Source of the DNA: Psychrobacter sp. P11G3
GTDB taxonomy: Bacteria; Pseudomonadota; Gammaproteobacteria; Pseudomonadales; Moraxellaceae
DNA length: 64,000 nt
Direction: 5' to 3'
NCBI RefSeq assembly: GCF_001435845.1
Contig: NZ_CM003596.1
Location: 2,961,298-3,025,297 of the forward strand
Below, piece after piece: positions 1 to 9,063 of this stretch. Made by a program: the position numbers and the translations under genes. A model generated the notes under the pieces. It was given only the letters and a program-made list of their open reading frames with translations. It made no database searches and was not told where the DNA came from. Each line of letters starts with the position of its first letter. Position 1 is the stretch's first letter.

Positions 1-157
1 AGTAGAGAACTACCGAGCATTAAACGTACTATCACGCATCATCGTTTTCACTATATAAAGCAGTACCTGACTATTTTTTATACTTTTGTGGTAAGAAATA
101 ATCGCAGTTCTTTTTATATTGTTGGTATTTTTTAGGGAAGACAAAAGGAGTTGTCCT

Positions 158-418
158 ATGAAAGATCATAACGATCCATCCGGTTATTGGCGTGCCAATG
201 TCCGTCTCATCTTAGGTAGCCTAGTAGTTTGGGCACTATGTTCTTATGGTTTTGCTATTTTATTGCGTCCTCTTTTAGCCGGCATCAAAGTCGGCGGCAC
301 TGACTTGGGCTTTTGGTTCGCTCAGCAAGGCTCTATAGGGGTGTTTATCATTTTAATTTTCTTCTACGCATGGCGTATGAATAAGTTAGATAAACAATAT
401 GGCGTAGATGAGGAATAG
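158..418 (+). CDS. DUF4212 small subunit of sodium:solute symporter
   Basis: This 86-residue protein is the small membrane partner of the symporter encoded next to it. Two hydrophobic segments are visible (about residues 14-36 and 48-68), followed by a short charged tail, which is the usual DUF4212 layout. I chose the ATG at 158 because AAAGGAG lies 7 bases upstream; the in-frame start at 119 would add 13 residues without a ribosome site. The stop is 3 bases before the next ATG, and GAGGAA inside its last codons serves as the ribosome site of that gene, so translation of the pair is probably coupled. Known: DUF4212 genes sit beside VC_2705-type symporters. Inference: the pair takes up an organic acid such as acetate with sodium. 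Confidence 0.88.
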   Translation: MKDHNDPSGYWRANVRLILGSLVVWALCSYGFAILLRPLLAGIKVGGTDLGFWFAQQGSIGVFIILIFFYAWRMNKLDKQYGVDEE

Positions 419-421
419 ACC

Positions 422-2290
422 ATGAGTCAGTATTTAGTTAATATTATTTTCGTAGGGCTATCTTTCGCTCTGTATTTTGGTATTGCGATTTGGGCTCGGG
501 CTGGGACAACCAGTGAATTCTATGTGGCGGGCGGCGGTGTACATCCAGTAGTTAACGGTATGGCGACGGCTGCTGACTGGATGAGTGCAGCATCTTTTAT
601 TTCCATGGCAGGTTTGCTTGCTGCTGGCGGTTATGGCGCATCGACCTACTTGATGGGCTGGACAGGTGGTTATGTACTACTAGCCATGCTACTGGCTCCT
701 TACTTACGTAAATTTGGCAAGTTCACGGTGCCTGACTTTATTGGAGATCGCTTTTATTCAAAAACGGCTGCAATGATTGCCGTGGTTTGTTTGATTATTG
801 CCTCTACCACATACGTTATCGGTCAGATGACAGGTGCTGGTGTCGCATTTTCACGTTTCTTAGAAGTAGATAACAACACAGGTCTTATTATTGCGGCAGT
901 TGTTGTATTCTTTTATGCAGTTCTTGGCGGTATGAAAGGGATTACCTACACGCAGGTTGCGCAGTATGTGGTTCTAATGATTGCTTATACCATTCCTGCT
1001 GTCTTTATCTCACTTGAATTAACCGGCAATCCAATTCCAGGTTTGGGCTTATTTTCAAACCATATCGAATCTGGCGTCCCTATCTTAACCAAGCTTGATC
1101 AAGTCGTGACCGATTTGGGATTCACAGCATATACAGCTGACGTACCTAACAAGCTAAACATGGTGCTGTTCACCTTATCACTCATGATTGGTACCGCTGG
1201 TCTACCTCACGTTATTATTCGCTTTTTCACCGTTCCTAAAGTTGCCGATGCACGTTGGACGGCTGGTTGGACGTTAGTATTTATCTCATTATTGTACTTC
1301 ACAGCACCTGCTGTTGGCGCAATGGCACGTTTAAACCTTATCGATACTATCTATCCACAAGGGGTTGCAGAGCCTGCTATCGACTATGACCAACGTCCAG
1401 ACTGGATGAGAACTTGGGAAGATACTGGCCTGATCAAATATACTGACCTCAATAACGATGGTCGTATCCAAATGTATAACGATAGTGGACTGGGCGCTGC
1501 AGAAGTTGCTCTAACCAATGCACAGACTGAAGGCGGTGATGTAGGCGCTGCTACGACTGCGGTTGAAACAGCACGTGCTGCACATGATCTCGAACTTGAT
1601 GGCCGCTTTGCAGATGCAGGTTGGGCTGGTAACGAGCTCGACGTCAATGCTGATATCTTGGTATTGGCCAACCCAGAGATTGCACAACTGCCATCTTGGG
1701 TAATTGGTTTGATCGCTGCAGGTGGTCTAGCCGCTGCACTATCAACTGCTGCTGGCCTATTGCTCGCTATCTCGTCAGCGATTAGTCATGATTTAATCAA
1801 ACGAAACCTAAATCCAAACATTACTGACAAAGGAGAGCTCAAGGTCGCACGTATTACGATGGGTATTGCGATTGTGGTTGCTACTTACTTAGGTATGAAT
1901 CCACCAGGGTTTGCAGCACAGGTAGTTGCATTGGCATTTGGTATCGCTGGTGCGTCCCTCTTCCCTGCACTAATGATGGGGATCTTCTCAAAACGTATCA
2001 ACAACCTTGGCGCTATCGCCGGTATGTTGACAGGTTTGATCAGTATCTTGGTTTACATCTTCGTCTTCAAAGGTTGGTTCTTTATCAGTGGTACTGCTAA
2101 CTTCCCTGATACAGCGGAGTACTGGCTATTTGGTATCTCACCACTATCATTTGGTGTGATTGGTGCCCTGCTTAACTTTATCGTTGCATTCATCGTTTCT
2201 TATGCAACCAAAGCGCCACCGCTGCATATTCAAGAATTGGTTGAAAGCGTTCGCTCACCACGCGGTGCAGGCGGTGCGGTCGACCATTAA
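422..2290 (+). CDS. Sodium:solute symporter, VC_2705/ActP-like
   Basis: This is an inner-membrane cation:solute symporter of the SSS family (622 residues), related to acetate permease ActP. The sequence shows the SSS pattern: an N-terminal helix followed by GGGVHPVVNGMATAADWMSAASF, many hydrophobic helices, and a second conserved core around LPSWVIGLIAAGGLAAALST. A hydrophilic insertion at about residues 320-415 interrupts the helices and holds a D-x-N-x-D-G-x-I loop (about residues 341-350) that resembles a calcium-binding EF-hand or dockerin loop. The VC_2705 subfamily is known to pair with a DUF4212 protein, which is exactly the upstream gene. A hairpin terminator follows at 2326. The substrate is inferred (acetate or another short carboxylate), not shown. 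Confidence 0.9.
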   Translation: MSQYLVNIIFVGLSFALYFGIAIWARAGTTSEFYVAGGGVHPVVNGMATAADWMSAASFISMAGLLAAGGYGASTYLMGWTGGYVLLAMLLAPYLRKFGKFTVPDFIGDRFYSKTAAMIAVVCLIIASTTYVIGQMTGAGVAFSRFLEVDNNTGLIIAAVVVFFYAVLGGMKGITYTQVAQYVVLMIAYTIPAVFISLELTGNPIPGLGLFSNHIESGVPILTKLDQVVTDLGFTAYTADVPNKLNMVLFTLSLMIGTAGLPHVIIRFFTVPKVADARWTAGWTLVFISLLYFTAPAVGAMARLNLIDTIYPQGVAEPAIDYDQRPDWMRTWEDTGLIKYTDLNNDGRIQMYNDSGLGAAEVALTNAQTEGGDVGAATTAVETARAAHDLELDGRFADAGWAGNELDVNADILVLANPEIAQLPSWVIGLIAAGGLAAALSTAAGLLLAISSAISHDLIKRNLNPNITDKGELKVARITMGIAIVVATYLGMNPPGFAAQVVALAFGIAGASLFPALMMGIFSKRINNLGAIAGMLTGLISILVYIFVFKGWFFISGTANFPDTAEYWLFGISPLSFGVIGALLNFIVAFIVSYATKAPPLHIQELVESVRSPRGAGGAVDH

Positions 2291-2325
2291 TCTGACGAAT
2301 GATGATATGTCTTCTGTTACTATAT

Positions 2326-2363
2326 ATCACTCACTGGCAGCCACTGCTGGTGAGTGATTTTTT
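2326..2363 (+). terminator. Intrinsic terminator after symporter operon
   Basis: An outer 9-bp stem (ATCACTCAC / GTGAGTGAT) encloses an inner CAG/CTG stem and is followed by a T-tract. It sits 35 bases after the symporter stop codon. Confidence 0.8.
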
Positions 2364-2459
2364 ATCTAATACTTATTAAAATAATAGTTAGATGATGGTT
2401 TTGCTTTGTCCAATTGAACATACCTGACTAAAAGTGCCTAGCGCATTAAGGAATATTTT

Positions 2460-3008
2460 ATGCTTTTTGAGTTTATCGCTACCATAGCTGCCGCATTTGG
2501 CATGGCTGGATTGGCACTGATCATAACTCACCTCTGTAAACTGTCAGGTAAGCGCGCGCCAAAGTGGCTGATTCCCTTATTTGCTGCGATTGGTATTTTT
2601 GGGTTTCAGGTACATCAAGAATACAACTGGTACGGTCAGCAAGTCCGTCAGCTGCCAGATGGTGTTGAGGTCATAAAAACTGCCGAAAGTACAGAATGGT
2701 TTCGCCCATGGTCTTATATTAAACCACAAGTCTTGCGCTTTATTGCGGCAGATACGGGCAATGCCAGTATGCATGCTGACAATCCAGACATGCACTTAGT
2801 TAATTTGTATTTGTTTGAAAGACGCAGAAGTGTGCAGAAGATTTTACAGGTAATAGACTGCACTACTCCTTCACGAGCGGACTACGTGATACCAGAAAAA
2901 GGTAGCACGCTGACGGTGGATGAACATGTTAAACAGACCACTGCATGGCGAGAGCTAACTACAGATGACCCTTTATTTATCAAAATCTGTACTGATGAAA
3001 GCGTCTGA
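2460..3008 (+). CDS. Conserved hypothetical membrane-anchored protein
   Basis: I do not recognise a named family. The 182-residue protein starts with two hydrophobic segments (about residues 3-25 and 36-52), the second followed by HQEYNWYGQQ, then a soluble domain of about 130 residues. That topology suggests an inner-membrane anchor with most of the chain on one side. The ATG at 2460 has AAGGAA 6 bases upstream. The gene has its own transcription unit after the symporter terminator and converges on the rhomboid gene. It resembles small hypothetical proteins I associate with Psychrobacter and Acinetobacter, but I cannot assign a function. Confidence 0.75.
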   Translation: MLFEFIATIAAAFGMAGLALIITHLCKLSGKRAPKWLIPLFAAIGIFGFQVHQEYNWYGQQVRQLPDGVEVIKTAESTEWFRPWSYIKPQVLRFIAADTGNASMHADNPDMHLVNLYLFERRRSVQKILQVIDCTTPSRADYVIPEKGSTLTVDEHVKQTTAWRELTTDDPLFIKICTDESV

Positions 3009-3065
3009 TCCAATAATGCTTAGTATGATAATGTTGGTTGATTAAATGCTGACATCCAGTTGCTT

Positions 3066-3671
3066 TTAATAGCGTTGAGAAGCTGCTGAATAAGTATGCT
3101 TTGAATTGGCTCCCAGCAATAGCCCCGCACACAAGCCACCAAAATGTGCCGCAAACGAGATACCTTGTTGCGGCATCAATCCTTGCTTAATGGTCAGCCA
3201 ATAACCAGTTCCCATGACGATACAAGCAATCAGATAACCCCAGCGTCGCGCAAATATAGCCCCGCCTATCATATAACCTAACATTGCAAAGCAAAGCCCT
3301 GATGCGCCAATATGGATAGAAGACGGCGACCCGATAACCCAAGTGACCAGTCCTGAGGCAACCACCAGTTTAATCACTGTGCGATAAGCATTTTTCTCAA
3401 ACAGCCCAAATAAAAAAAGAATTTGTAATAGCGTCACCGTATTGCCAGTCAAATGTGACAAATTGCCATGCATGGTCCATGAAGCAAATACCCCTATCAT
3501 ACTACCTACATCTAAAGCACGCGGCACGATACCGAAGATGTTCCACATACCAAATAAGACCACTTCATTTAGAAAAAACATGCCCCACATCGGTATAAGC
3601 ACAAAAGCATACAGTCCAATAACCTGCTTTATCCGCACGACAATTAAGTTAAGCAACTGCTGCCAATTCAT
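3066..3671 (-). CDS. Rhomboid-family intramembrane serine protease
   Basis: This 201-residue protein is predicted to cleave transmembrane substrates within the inner membrane. The rhomboid signatures are present: H-G-N-L-S-H-L-T-G-N at residues 68-77 (the HxxxN motif of helix 2), the nucleophile Ser124 in G-A-S-G (residues 122-125) and the catalytic His176 in F-A-A-H-F-G-G. Six hydrophobic helices can be traced, which is the minimal bacterial core. AGGATGG lies just upstream of the ATG. The gene stands alone, with its 3' end facing the hypothetical gene at 2460. The substrate is unknown. Confidence in the family is high because both dyad residues and the helix-2 motif are intact. Confidence 0.93.
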   Translation of the reverse strand: MNWQQLLNLIVVRIKQVIGLYAFVLIPMWGMFFLNEVVLFGMWNIFGIVPRALDVGSMIGVFASWTMHGNLSHLTGNTVTLLQILFLFGLFEKNAYRTVIKLVVASGLVTWVIGSPSSIHIGASGLCFAMLGYMIGGAIFARRWGYLIACIVMGTGYWLTIKQGLMPQQGISFAAHFGGLCAGLLLGANSKHTYSAASQRY

Positions 3672-3711
3672 ATACCATCCTATCCTTATTACCTAAATTT
3701 TTTATACCTAC

Positions 3712-4764
3712 TTAATGATTTACAGCAAATAGTGGGTGCACAGCAGGTTTGAATGATAACAATGATGCATCCTCATCAGCAGTGAGATAGTTGTCACCAT
3801 GCAATAATGACGTCGAATGATAAGGAACCAAGGCCGTAGGAATAAAGCGACGTGCTGCATCAATGTGCTTGATTGAATCATCAAAGAAGATATGCGGCGC
3901 AAATGTTCTGAGTACCGCTGTTTTCTCTAGTCCTCCCAAAAAAAATGCCATATCGACATTCACTCCCCACTCTCGTAATGTCTTGATAGCACGTAAGTCA
4001 GCTGGTGCATTGCGCGCGGTCACAAGCGCAATTTTTATTGGCGAGTATTTTAGACCAGCAGGTAGACGCTCCTGCAGATTTGACAATTTAATCAACAATT
4101 CAGCATAAGGGCCTTTTTCAATCGGCAAATCACGCATTTGTACTTCACGATCATGAAAGGCTCGCAGCCCTTTTTGTTTGTATAGCAATTCACCTGAATC
4201 ATCAAAAAGTACCGCGTCCCCATCAAAGGCAATACGTAGCTGCTCAGTATCCAACTCATAAGTATTGACAGGCGTAGCGTCTAATATGGCACAGGCACAA
4301 ATATTGGCATCAGCCACCTGCTGGGCATCGTCACGATTGGTGGTCAAAAACAGATCAACATTAAAGTCTTTTATATAGGGCGCTACAGGACTGCCTGAAA
4401 TAAACGCCGAGCGTGAAATATTGATACCGCGTTCTAAAATTGCATTCAGCACTTGAATGCCTGTATCTGGGCTACTTTTTGAAACGATAACGACTTCTAC
4501 TAAAGGCGTTTCAATATCTGAATCTTGTCCGTCACTATTATCAGAATACTTATTTAGGTTTAGTAACGCTTTAATTAGCGGATAACCTGCACCAATATTC
4601 AAGGGGTCATTTTCACGCTCGGTCATGTACTCCCTAAATTCTTTTATAGCACTTGAAGGTCGTTGCTCTAGCAGCTCTAGCAAATAGTTTTCTGACTCAG
4701 TCAAATCAAAAAGTGCCGTCGCAGAAATTGCGACGATAAGCGTATTACTAAAATCGACAGCCAT
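3712..4764 (-). CDS. 5'-nucleotidase, cytosolic NT5C1 type
   Basis: The protein (350 residues) matches the PF06189 5'-nucleotidase family, HAD-like enzymes that remove the 5' phosphate from nucleoside monophosphates. Visible features are an N-terminal strand LIVAISATALFDL, in which the first HAD aspartate is shifted, a central I-A-F-D-G-D-A-V-L-F-D-D segment (about residues 178-189), A-L-V-T-A-R-N-A-P and a late F-F-D-D-S motif for metal binding. The length fits the family. No obvious ribosome site precedes the ATG. It has no operon partner; the rhomboid gene follows 40 bases downstream on the same strand. A role in nucleotide salvage is inferred from the family. Confidence 0.88.
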   Translation of the reverse strand: MAVDFSNTLIVAISATALFDLTESENYLLELLEQRPSSAIKEFREYMTERENDPLNIGAGYPLIKALLNLNKYSDNSDGQDSDIETPLVEVVIVSKSSPDTGIQVLNAILERGINISRSAFISGSPVAPYIKDFNVDLFLTTNRDDAQQVADANICACAILDATPVNTYELDTEQLRIAFDGDAVLFDDSGELLYKQKGLRAFHDREVQMRDLPIEKGPYAELLIKLSNLQERLPAGLKYSPIKIALVTARNAPADLRAIKTLREWGVNVDMAFFLGGLEKTAVLRTFAPHIFFDDSIKHIDAARRFIPTALVPYHSTSLLHGDNYLTADEDASLLSFKPAVHPLFAVNH

Positions 4765-4882
4765 AAATATGTGCTTCTATGATAAGTATTGAGAATTAGA
4801 GGATTTATTTTACTATATATATGAGTAAGCCGTGTAGCTACTCGTGTATATCGTAGTTCTGCTAATGATCGTTTTCTTGTGC

Positions 4883-4913
4883 AAAAAAAAGACTGCAATC
4901 GCAGTCTTTTTTA
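4883..4913 (-). terminator. Terminator after dodecin gene
   Basis: The stem GACTGC/GCAGTC has a 4-base loop and is flanked by A-tracts and T-tracts on both sides. It lies just past the dodecin stop codon in the minus direction. Confidence 0.8.
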
Positions 4914-4926
4914 TCTTTATCAATGT

Positions 4927-5145
4927 TTAGCTGATATCAGTACCATCATCGATGACAAAGCTTACGATCATGATGACATGATATTTACTGATTTTTCCAT
5001 CAGTGACACCTACTTTTTGCTCTTTGATCCAAGCACCTTCAACATTTTTGACTGTTTTGGAGATTCTTGCGATACCTTGTTGAATAGCATCTTCAAAGCT
5101 GGTTTCAGAAGTACTGCTGATCTCAATATTTTTAGCAATAGTCAT
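4927..5145 (-). CDS. Dodecin family flavin-binding protein
   Basis: This small protein (72 residues) belongs to the dodecins, which assemble into 12-subunit hollow spheres that store or buffer flavins. The pattern M-T-I-A-K-N-I-E-I-S, then S-F-E-D-A-I-Q-Q-G-I-A-R-I-S-K-T-V and a terminal strand K-Y-H-V-I-M-I-V-S-F is typical of the family's strand-helix-strand-strand fold. I chose the ATG at 5145 because dodecins normally begin right at this strand; an in-frame ATG at 5163 would add six residues. It is a single-gene unit followed by its own terminator. Flavin binding is known for the family; the exact ligand here is not shown. Confidence 0.85.
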   Translation of the reverse strand: MTIAKNIEISSTSETSFEDAIQQGIARISKTVKNVEGAWIKEQKVGVTDGKISKYHVIMIVSFVIDDGTDIS

Positions 5146-5289
5146 AATACTTTTCACATCCATATGATTTTAAAATAATTTTTATGAGACAGAATAATGA
5201 TAAAAATGTACATTTGGCTCTCTGTCTCTCAACCATTCTAGCGTTATACCCCACATACAACAGTGTATCTATGTTACTTTGTGTATAAC

Positions 5290-6579
5290 TTACCCGAGCA
5301 GTACCAGTGATATCGCAGGGAACATCACTAAGATAACCAACCGAATCACATCAGAGACAATGAATGGAGCCACCCCGCGGAACATATCACTCAGCTTAAT
5401 GTGCGGTGCCATCGCCTTAATCACAAAGATATTCATCCCCATCGGCGGCGTAATCAAACCAAGCTCCACCGTCAATACCGCAATGATGCCAAACCAGACT
5501 GGATCAAACCCTAACGCTAGAATGATTGGATATACCACGGGTATAGTGATTACTAGCATTGCTAAGGCATCCATGAACAGCCCTAATAAGAAATACATGA
5601 ACAGGATACAGATCAGCACAATCATTGGACTGACCGCCAATCCACCGATCCAAGACGCTAAGGTATAAGACAAGCGTGAGACTGAGATAAAATACCCCAA
5701 TGCCTCTGCACCCAGTAGCATAAAGAACACCACTGCAGAGAGTGCTAGCGTCTCAATCAGTGACTGCTTGAGACCTTCTAAACGCATGCCTTTAGCAAAA
5801 GCATAAGCCCATGAGACAAATGCCCCTACTGCGGCGCCTTCTGTTGGGGTAAATAACCCGAAGAAGATACCAGCAATAATCACGATAAAGATAAAGCTAA
5901 ATGGGATCAGACCAGTCAGTGACAGCAGCTTGGCTTTCCACGTAGTTTTCTCACCACGTTTTGCTAAGTGTGGTTTCCAGCGTACCATCACCATGACGGT
6001 AAGTGAGTACATTACCATACCGAGCATACCGGGTAAGAAGCCAGCGATGAACATGTCACCTACTGACTGCTGGGTTAAGATGGCGTAGACCAGTAGAGCA
6101 ATACTGGGCGGAATCATAATACCAAGCGTACCGCCAGCGGCTAAGATACCGCAGGCAAAGCCTGGCTGATAACCGTACTTCTCCATTTGCGGTAGCGCCA
6201 CTTTGGTCATGGTAGAGGCAGTGGCGAGTGATGAGCCTGAGATAGAGGCAAAGATACCGGATGAACCGATACCAGCAATACCAAGACTTCCCCTTACCCC
6301 GCCAAATATGGTTCGGGTGGCTTCAAAGAGTTTACCTGCCATGCCCGAGTGAGTAGCAAACACGCCCATCAGAATAAATAAGGGAATGGCACTAAAGTCA
6401 TACTTTGCTAAGACATCAACTGGGATGTCTTTGAGCATTTGTAGGGCACCACTAGGCGCGGTAACCGCACCAAAACCGACTAAGCCCACCCCTAACATGG
6501 CAAGTGCGACTGGTACGCGTAAGACGACAAGCAGGATCATGACGACTAGGCCAATCGCACCGATAATTTCTGGACTCAT
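5290..6579 (-). CDS. dctM: TRAP transporter large permease, DctM
   Basis: This is the large integral membrane subunit of a tripartite ATP-independent periplasmic transporter (429 residues, about 12 hydrophobic helices). It forms the sodium-driven transport channel with DctQ. Recognisable DctM features are V-L-R-V-P-V-A-L-A-M near the start, G-S-S-G-I-F-A-S-I-S-G-S-S-L-A-T-A-S, G-I-M-I-P-P-S-I and G-L-I-T-P-P-M-G near the end. Its ATG overlaps the stop of dctQ by 4 bases, so the two are translationally coupled, and GAGGAG lies upstream. The operon order is dctP, dctQ, dctM. The substrate cannot be read from this subunit. Confidence 0.94.
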   Translation of the reverse strand: MSPEIIGAIGLVVMILLVVLRVPVALAMLGVGLVGFGAVTAPSGALQMLKDIPVDVLAKYDFSAIPLFILMGVFATHSGMAGKLFEATRTIFGGVRGSLGIAGIGSSGIFASISGSSLATASTMTKVALPQMEKYGYQPGFACGILAAGGTLGIMIPPSIALLVYAILTQQSVGDMFIAGFLPGMLGMVMYSLTVMVMVRWKPHLAKRGEKTTWKAKLLSLTGLIPFSFIFIVIIAGIFFGLFTPTEGAAVGAFVSWAYAFAKGMRLEGLKQSLIETLALSAVVFFMLLGAEALGYFISVSRLSYTLASWIGGLAVSPMIVLICILFMYFLLGLFMDALAMLVITIPVVYPIILALGFDPVWFGIIAVLTVELGLITPPMGMNIFVIKAMAPHIKLSDMFRGVAPFIVSDVIRLVILVMFPAISLVLLG

Positions 6580-7103
6580 GCGCCTGTCTCCTCGGCGTCA
6601 AAGAATTCGCCTGTCTTAAAGATGTTGATGGATTCGATCAATGAGCGAATGGCCAGTAGGATGCTTAAGAATGCACTAACCATATAGATAGGCATCATAG
6701 ATATTCGAAGATCTTGGGTGACTTTGCCATACTCTAAGGCATCAATGGCGCTCTCGTAGAGTCCCCATGAGAAGACGATGCCGATGACAAAGAAGCCCAT
6801 CATAAAGATACCCATAAGGTAGCCTTTAATAGACTGTGGCATTTTCTGGGTGAAGACGTCGACGATGATTTGTGAGCGTTCGACAAACGCGGCAAAGGCA
6901 GCGAGCAATGCAAATAGCATGAAGTAGGAAACAATCTCTACACTGCCTTTGACAGTGAATCCAAACTCACCACCGGTAAGTTTGAATATGTAGCGTGCGA
7001 CGACATCGAGCATGGTGGTTAGTACGATGATGATGAGACTCACCCCACCAATAAACTGGCATAATCTAGAGATTAAAACGCTGAGCTTGACTAAAAATGC
7101 CAT
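6576..7103 (-). CDS. dctQ: TRAP transporter small permease, DctQ
   Basis: The 175-residue protein has four hydrophobic helices and the DctQ-type motif T-T-M-L-D-V-V-A-R-Y-I-F in helix 1. It is the small membrane subunit that pairs with DctM. GGAGGTG, a near-perfect ribosome site, lies 5 bases before the ATG. It starts 18 bases after the dctP stop codon and its 3' end overlaps the start of dctM by 4 bases, so the three genes form one compact operon. Confidence 0.92.
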   Translation of the reverse strand: MAFLVKLSVLISRLCQFIGGVSLIIIVLTTMLDVVARYIFKLTGGEFGFTVKGSVEIVSYFMLFALLAAFAAFVERSQIIVDVFTQKMPQSIKGYLMGIFMMGFFVIGIVFSWGLYESAIDALEYGKVTQDLRISMMPIYMVSAFLSILLAIRSLIESINIFKTGEFFDAEETGA

Positions 7104-7121
7104 GTGACACCTCCAATTAGG

Positions 7122-8180
7122 TTAGACCTTACAGGCAGCACTGGCAGCTTTTGCTTTTTCATAGACGCCATCAGCATCTAAACCCAAAGCGTTAACATCA
7201 CTTAGATATTTTTGGGTTCCTCTTTCAAGTGGCCCTTTCCAATCTGGATCATTTAGCGGATCAGGAATTTCGACAATTTCATCACCCTTATCTTTAGCAG
7301 CTTGAATTGCCATCTGGTCATGCTTATCAAATACTTCACCAACTTTACTGGCCAACGCCATTCCTGAGTTTTTATCCAAAACTTGTTTTAGATCATCAGG
7401 TAAGTTGTCATATTTGTCCTTGTTCATCGTGACCATAAGCGCTGAACTATAGAAAGGAATGTTGGTATGATATTTGGTAATCTCATCGATTTTAAAAGCT
7501 GTTACCGCCTCCCAAGGGAAACTTAAACCATCAACGACACCACGCTGTAGAGAGGTATACATATCGTTTGCAGGTAAACCGACTGGTGAAGCGCCTGCAC
7601 TTTCGATGATATCACCTGCCACAGCTGAAGGACGTCGAATACGCATACCTTTCATATCTGCAGGCGTACGAATTAACTTATCTGTTGTATGAAGTGCACC
7701 AGGTCCCCCGCCATACATAAACAGTAAATGAGTATCTTCGTACTCACTCGCCAAAGTACCATCATCATATAGGGTCTGTAGCATACAGCCCATTTGAGTT
7801 GCTGAGTTTGATAAACCTGGAAGCTCAGTAATCTGAGTCAGAGGAAAGCGACCATTGGTATAACCATGTGCTTGTGAACCAATATCGATCGTACCTTTGG
7901 CAGCAGATTCATAAGTAACGTCTGCTTTAGCAAGGCCCGCCGATGGATAAAGTTCAACTTTTAGGCGACCGTCAGAATCTGTTTCTATCTGTTTTGCCCA
8001 AGGCTCAAAGACTTCTTTACTGATAGATGAGGTTGCTGGCCAAAAATGCGAAAACCGTAGCACGGTAGTTTCTTGAGAAGTCGCTAATGAGCCATCAGTC
8101 GTATCAGCAGATTGGTTAGAACAGCCAAGAAGACTAATAGCGGCTAAAGCACCAATTGAAAAAAGAGGAGCTAACTTCAT
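7122..8180 (-). CDS. dctP: TRAP solute-binding lipoprotein, DctP family
   Basis: This is the periplasmic substrate-binding component of the TRAP system (352 residues). An N-terminal hydrophobic segment ends in the lipobox L-L-G-C with Cys20, so the protein is probably lipid-anchored, whereas many DctP proteins are freely periplasmic. Family signatures include L-R-F-S-H-F-W-P near the mature N terminus, G-M-R-I-R-R-P (the conserved arginine that usually binds a carboxylate), and V-D-G-L-S-F-P-W-E. I chose the ATG at 8180 with AAGGAA 6 bases upstream over a TTG two codons earlier. The conserved arginine points to an organic acid substrate, but its identity is unknown. Confidence 0.9.
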   Translation of the reverse strand: MKLAPLFSIGALAAISLLGCSNQSADTTDGSLATSQETTVLRFSHFWPATSSISKEVFEPWAKQIETDSDGRLKVELYPSAGLAKADVTYESAAKGTIDIGSQAHGYTNGRFPLTQITELPGLSNSATQMGCMLQTLYDDGTLASEYEDTHLLFMYGGGPGALHTTDKLIRTPADMKGMRIRRPSAVAGDIIESAGASPVGLPANDMYTSLQRGVVDGLSFPWEAVTAFKIDEITKYHTNIPFYSSALMVTMNKDKYDNLPDDLKQVLDKNSGMALASKVGEVFDKHDQMAIQAAKDKGDEIVEIPDPLNDPDWKGPLERGTQKYLSDVNALGLDADGVYEKAKAASAACKV

Positions 8181-8561
8181 TATCAATTCCTTTTGATAAT
8201 TATGAGAATAAGAGTAAGGTATTACGAACAGACAATCTGATTCATCCTAGATTAAATTGGCTACAAGGTTTAGATATATTTTTTACATACCTGTAATAAA
8301 AGTACTGTTTAAAATTAGCAGCTATAATGATAGAAGTCAAATCATTTTGAGCAGATTGTGAAAGATATATTCATATTATAGATATATTTTTAATACTCTA
8401 ATTGTCTACATAAATAATATTAAAAAGTAAGCAGATTAAAATAATTCCTCATAAAAAAGCTCTCAGCCTGTTATCCAGTTGAGAGCTTTTTTGTGTAAAT
8501 ATTCTATGAGCTTATCGAAGCTGCTCTAGGCAGTTATATAAATAATAATAGTGATAAAACG
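8181..8561. other. Intergenic region upstream of TRAP operon
   Basis: This 381-base stretch holds the terminator at 8453-8492 and AT-rich DNA upstream of dctP that must carry the operon promoter. I see no consensus -35/-10 pair and no gene. Confidence 0.6.
8453..8492 (-). terminator. Terminator after hypothetical gene 8562-8909
   Basis: The inverted repeat AAAAAAGCTCTCA / TGAGAGCTTTTTT has a 14-base loop and forms a strong hairpin with a T-tract in the minus direction. Confidence 0.82.
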
Positions 8562-8909
8562 TTATTCTTCCATCTGCCATTTATCATCTACCCATACAGC
8601 ATCGTTATCATCTAGATGCACATGCCATTCTGCATCAGTTACCGTAAGACGAATCTCGGTCAGACACTGTAGCCAATGCTCTAGGGTATACATAAGATCT
8701 CCTACATCCATACTAGCAGGCAACTTCGTAGCTCCTGCTAGTATTACCTCTGACTCACTATCATCATATGCATAGAGATCGAAAGTCTCTGCATTATCTG
8801 CATGCTCGAATTTTTCATTATATTCATCGACTATTGACGCGATTTTTTCTTGCTCCTGCTGAGTCAAGAGAGTAGAACGTTCAGCAGTATAGTAGAGTGA
8901 AACGCCCAT
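8562..8909 (-). CDS. Hypothetical protein, acidic, 115 residues
   Basis: I do not recognise this family. The protein is soluble and acidic, with no signal peptide or membrane segment. It begins M-G-V-S-L-Y-Y-T-A-E-R, has a helical stretch T-Q-Q-E-Q-E-K-I-A-S-I-V-D-E-Y and ends in a strand-rich, Trp-containing part. I chose the ATG at 8909 because GGAG lies 6 bases upstream; the TTG four codons earlier would sit on that ribosome site. It is a single-gene unit downstream of the rRNA operon and has its own terminator. A cytoplasmic role is likely; nothing more can be said. Confidence 0.7.
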   Translation of the reverse strand: MGVSLYYTAERSTLLTQQEQEKIASIVDEYNEKFEHADNAETFDLYAYDDSESEVILAGATKLPASMDVGDLMYTLEHWLQCLTEIRLTVTDAEWHVHLDDNDAVWVDDKWQMEE

Positions 8910-8983
8910 AACGTGCTCCAAAATAAATGACAGATAGTAGACTCTAGAAGTGAATAAATAATATCACATCAAACTGACTTGTA

Positions 8984-9041
8984 GGAAAGTTTGGATTCTT
9001 GACCGAAGTATCTAGTGCTAAACTTTCCAGCAACTAGCACT
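8984..9041. repeat. Overlapping inverted repeats downstream of rrn terminator
   Basis: GGAAAGTTT (8984-8992) is complementary to AAACTTTCC (9020-9028), and AGTGCTA (9014-9020) is complementary to TAGCACT (9035-9041). The two hairpins share base 9020, so they compete. The region lies 5' of the gene at 8562-8909 and past the rRNA terminator. Confidence 0.5.
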
Positions 9042-9063
9042 GGCACCAAACCACGCACAAAGA

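Noticed and set aside
5279..5668. Open frame opposite dctM
   Set aside because: It mirrors the hydrophobic dctM sequence and has no ribosome site.
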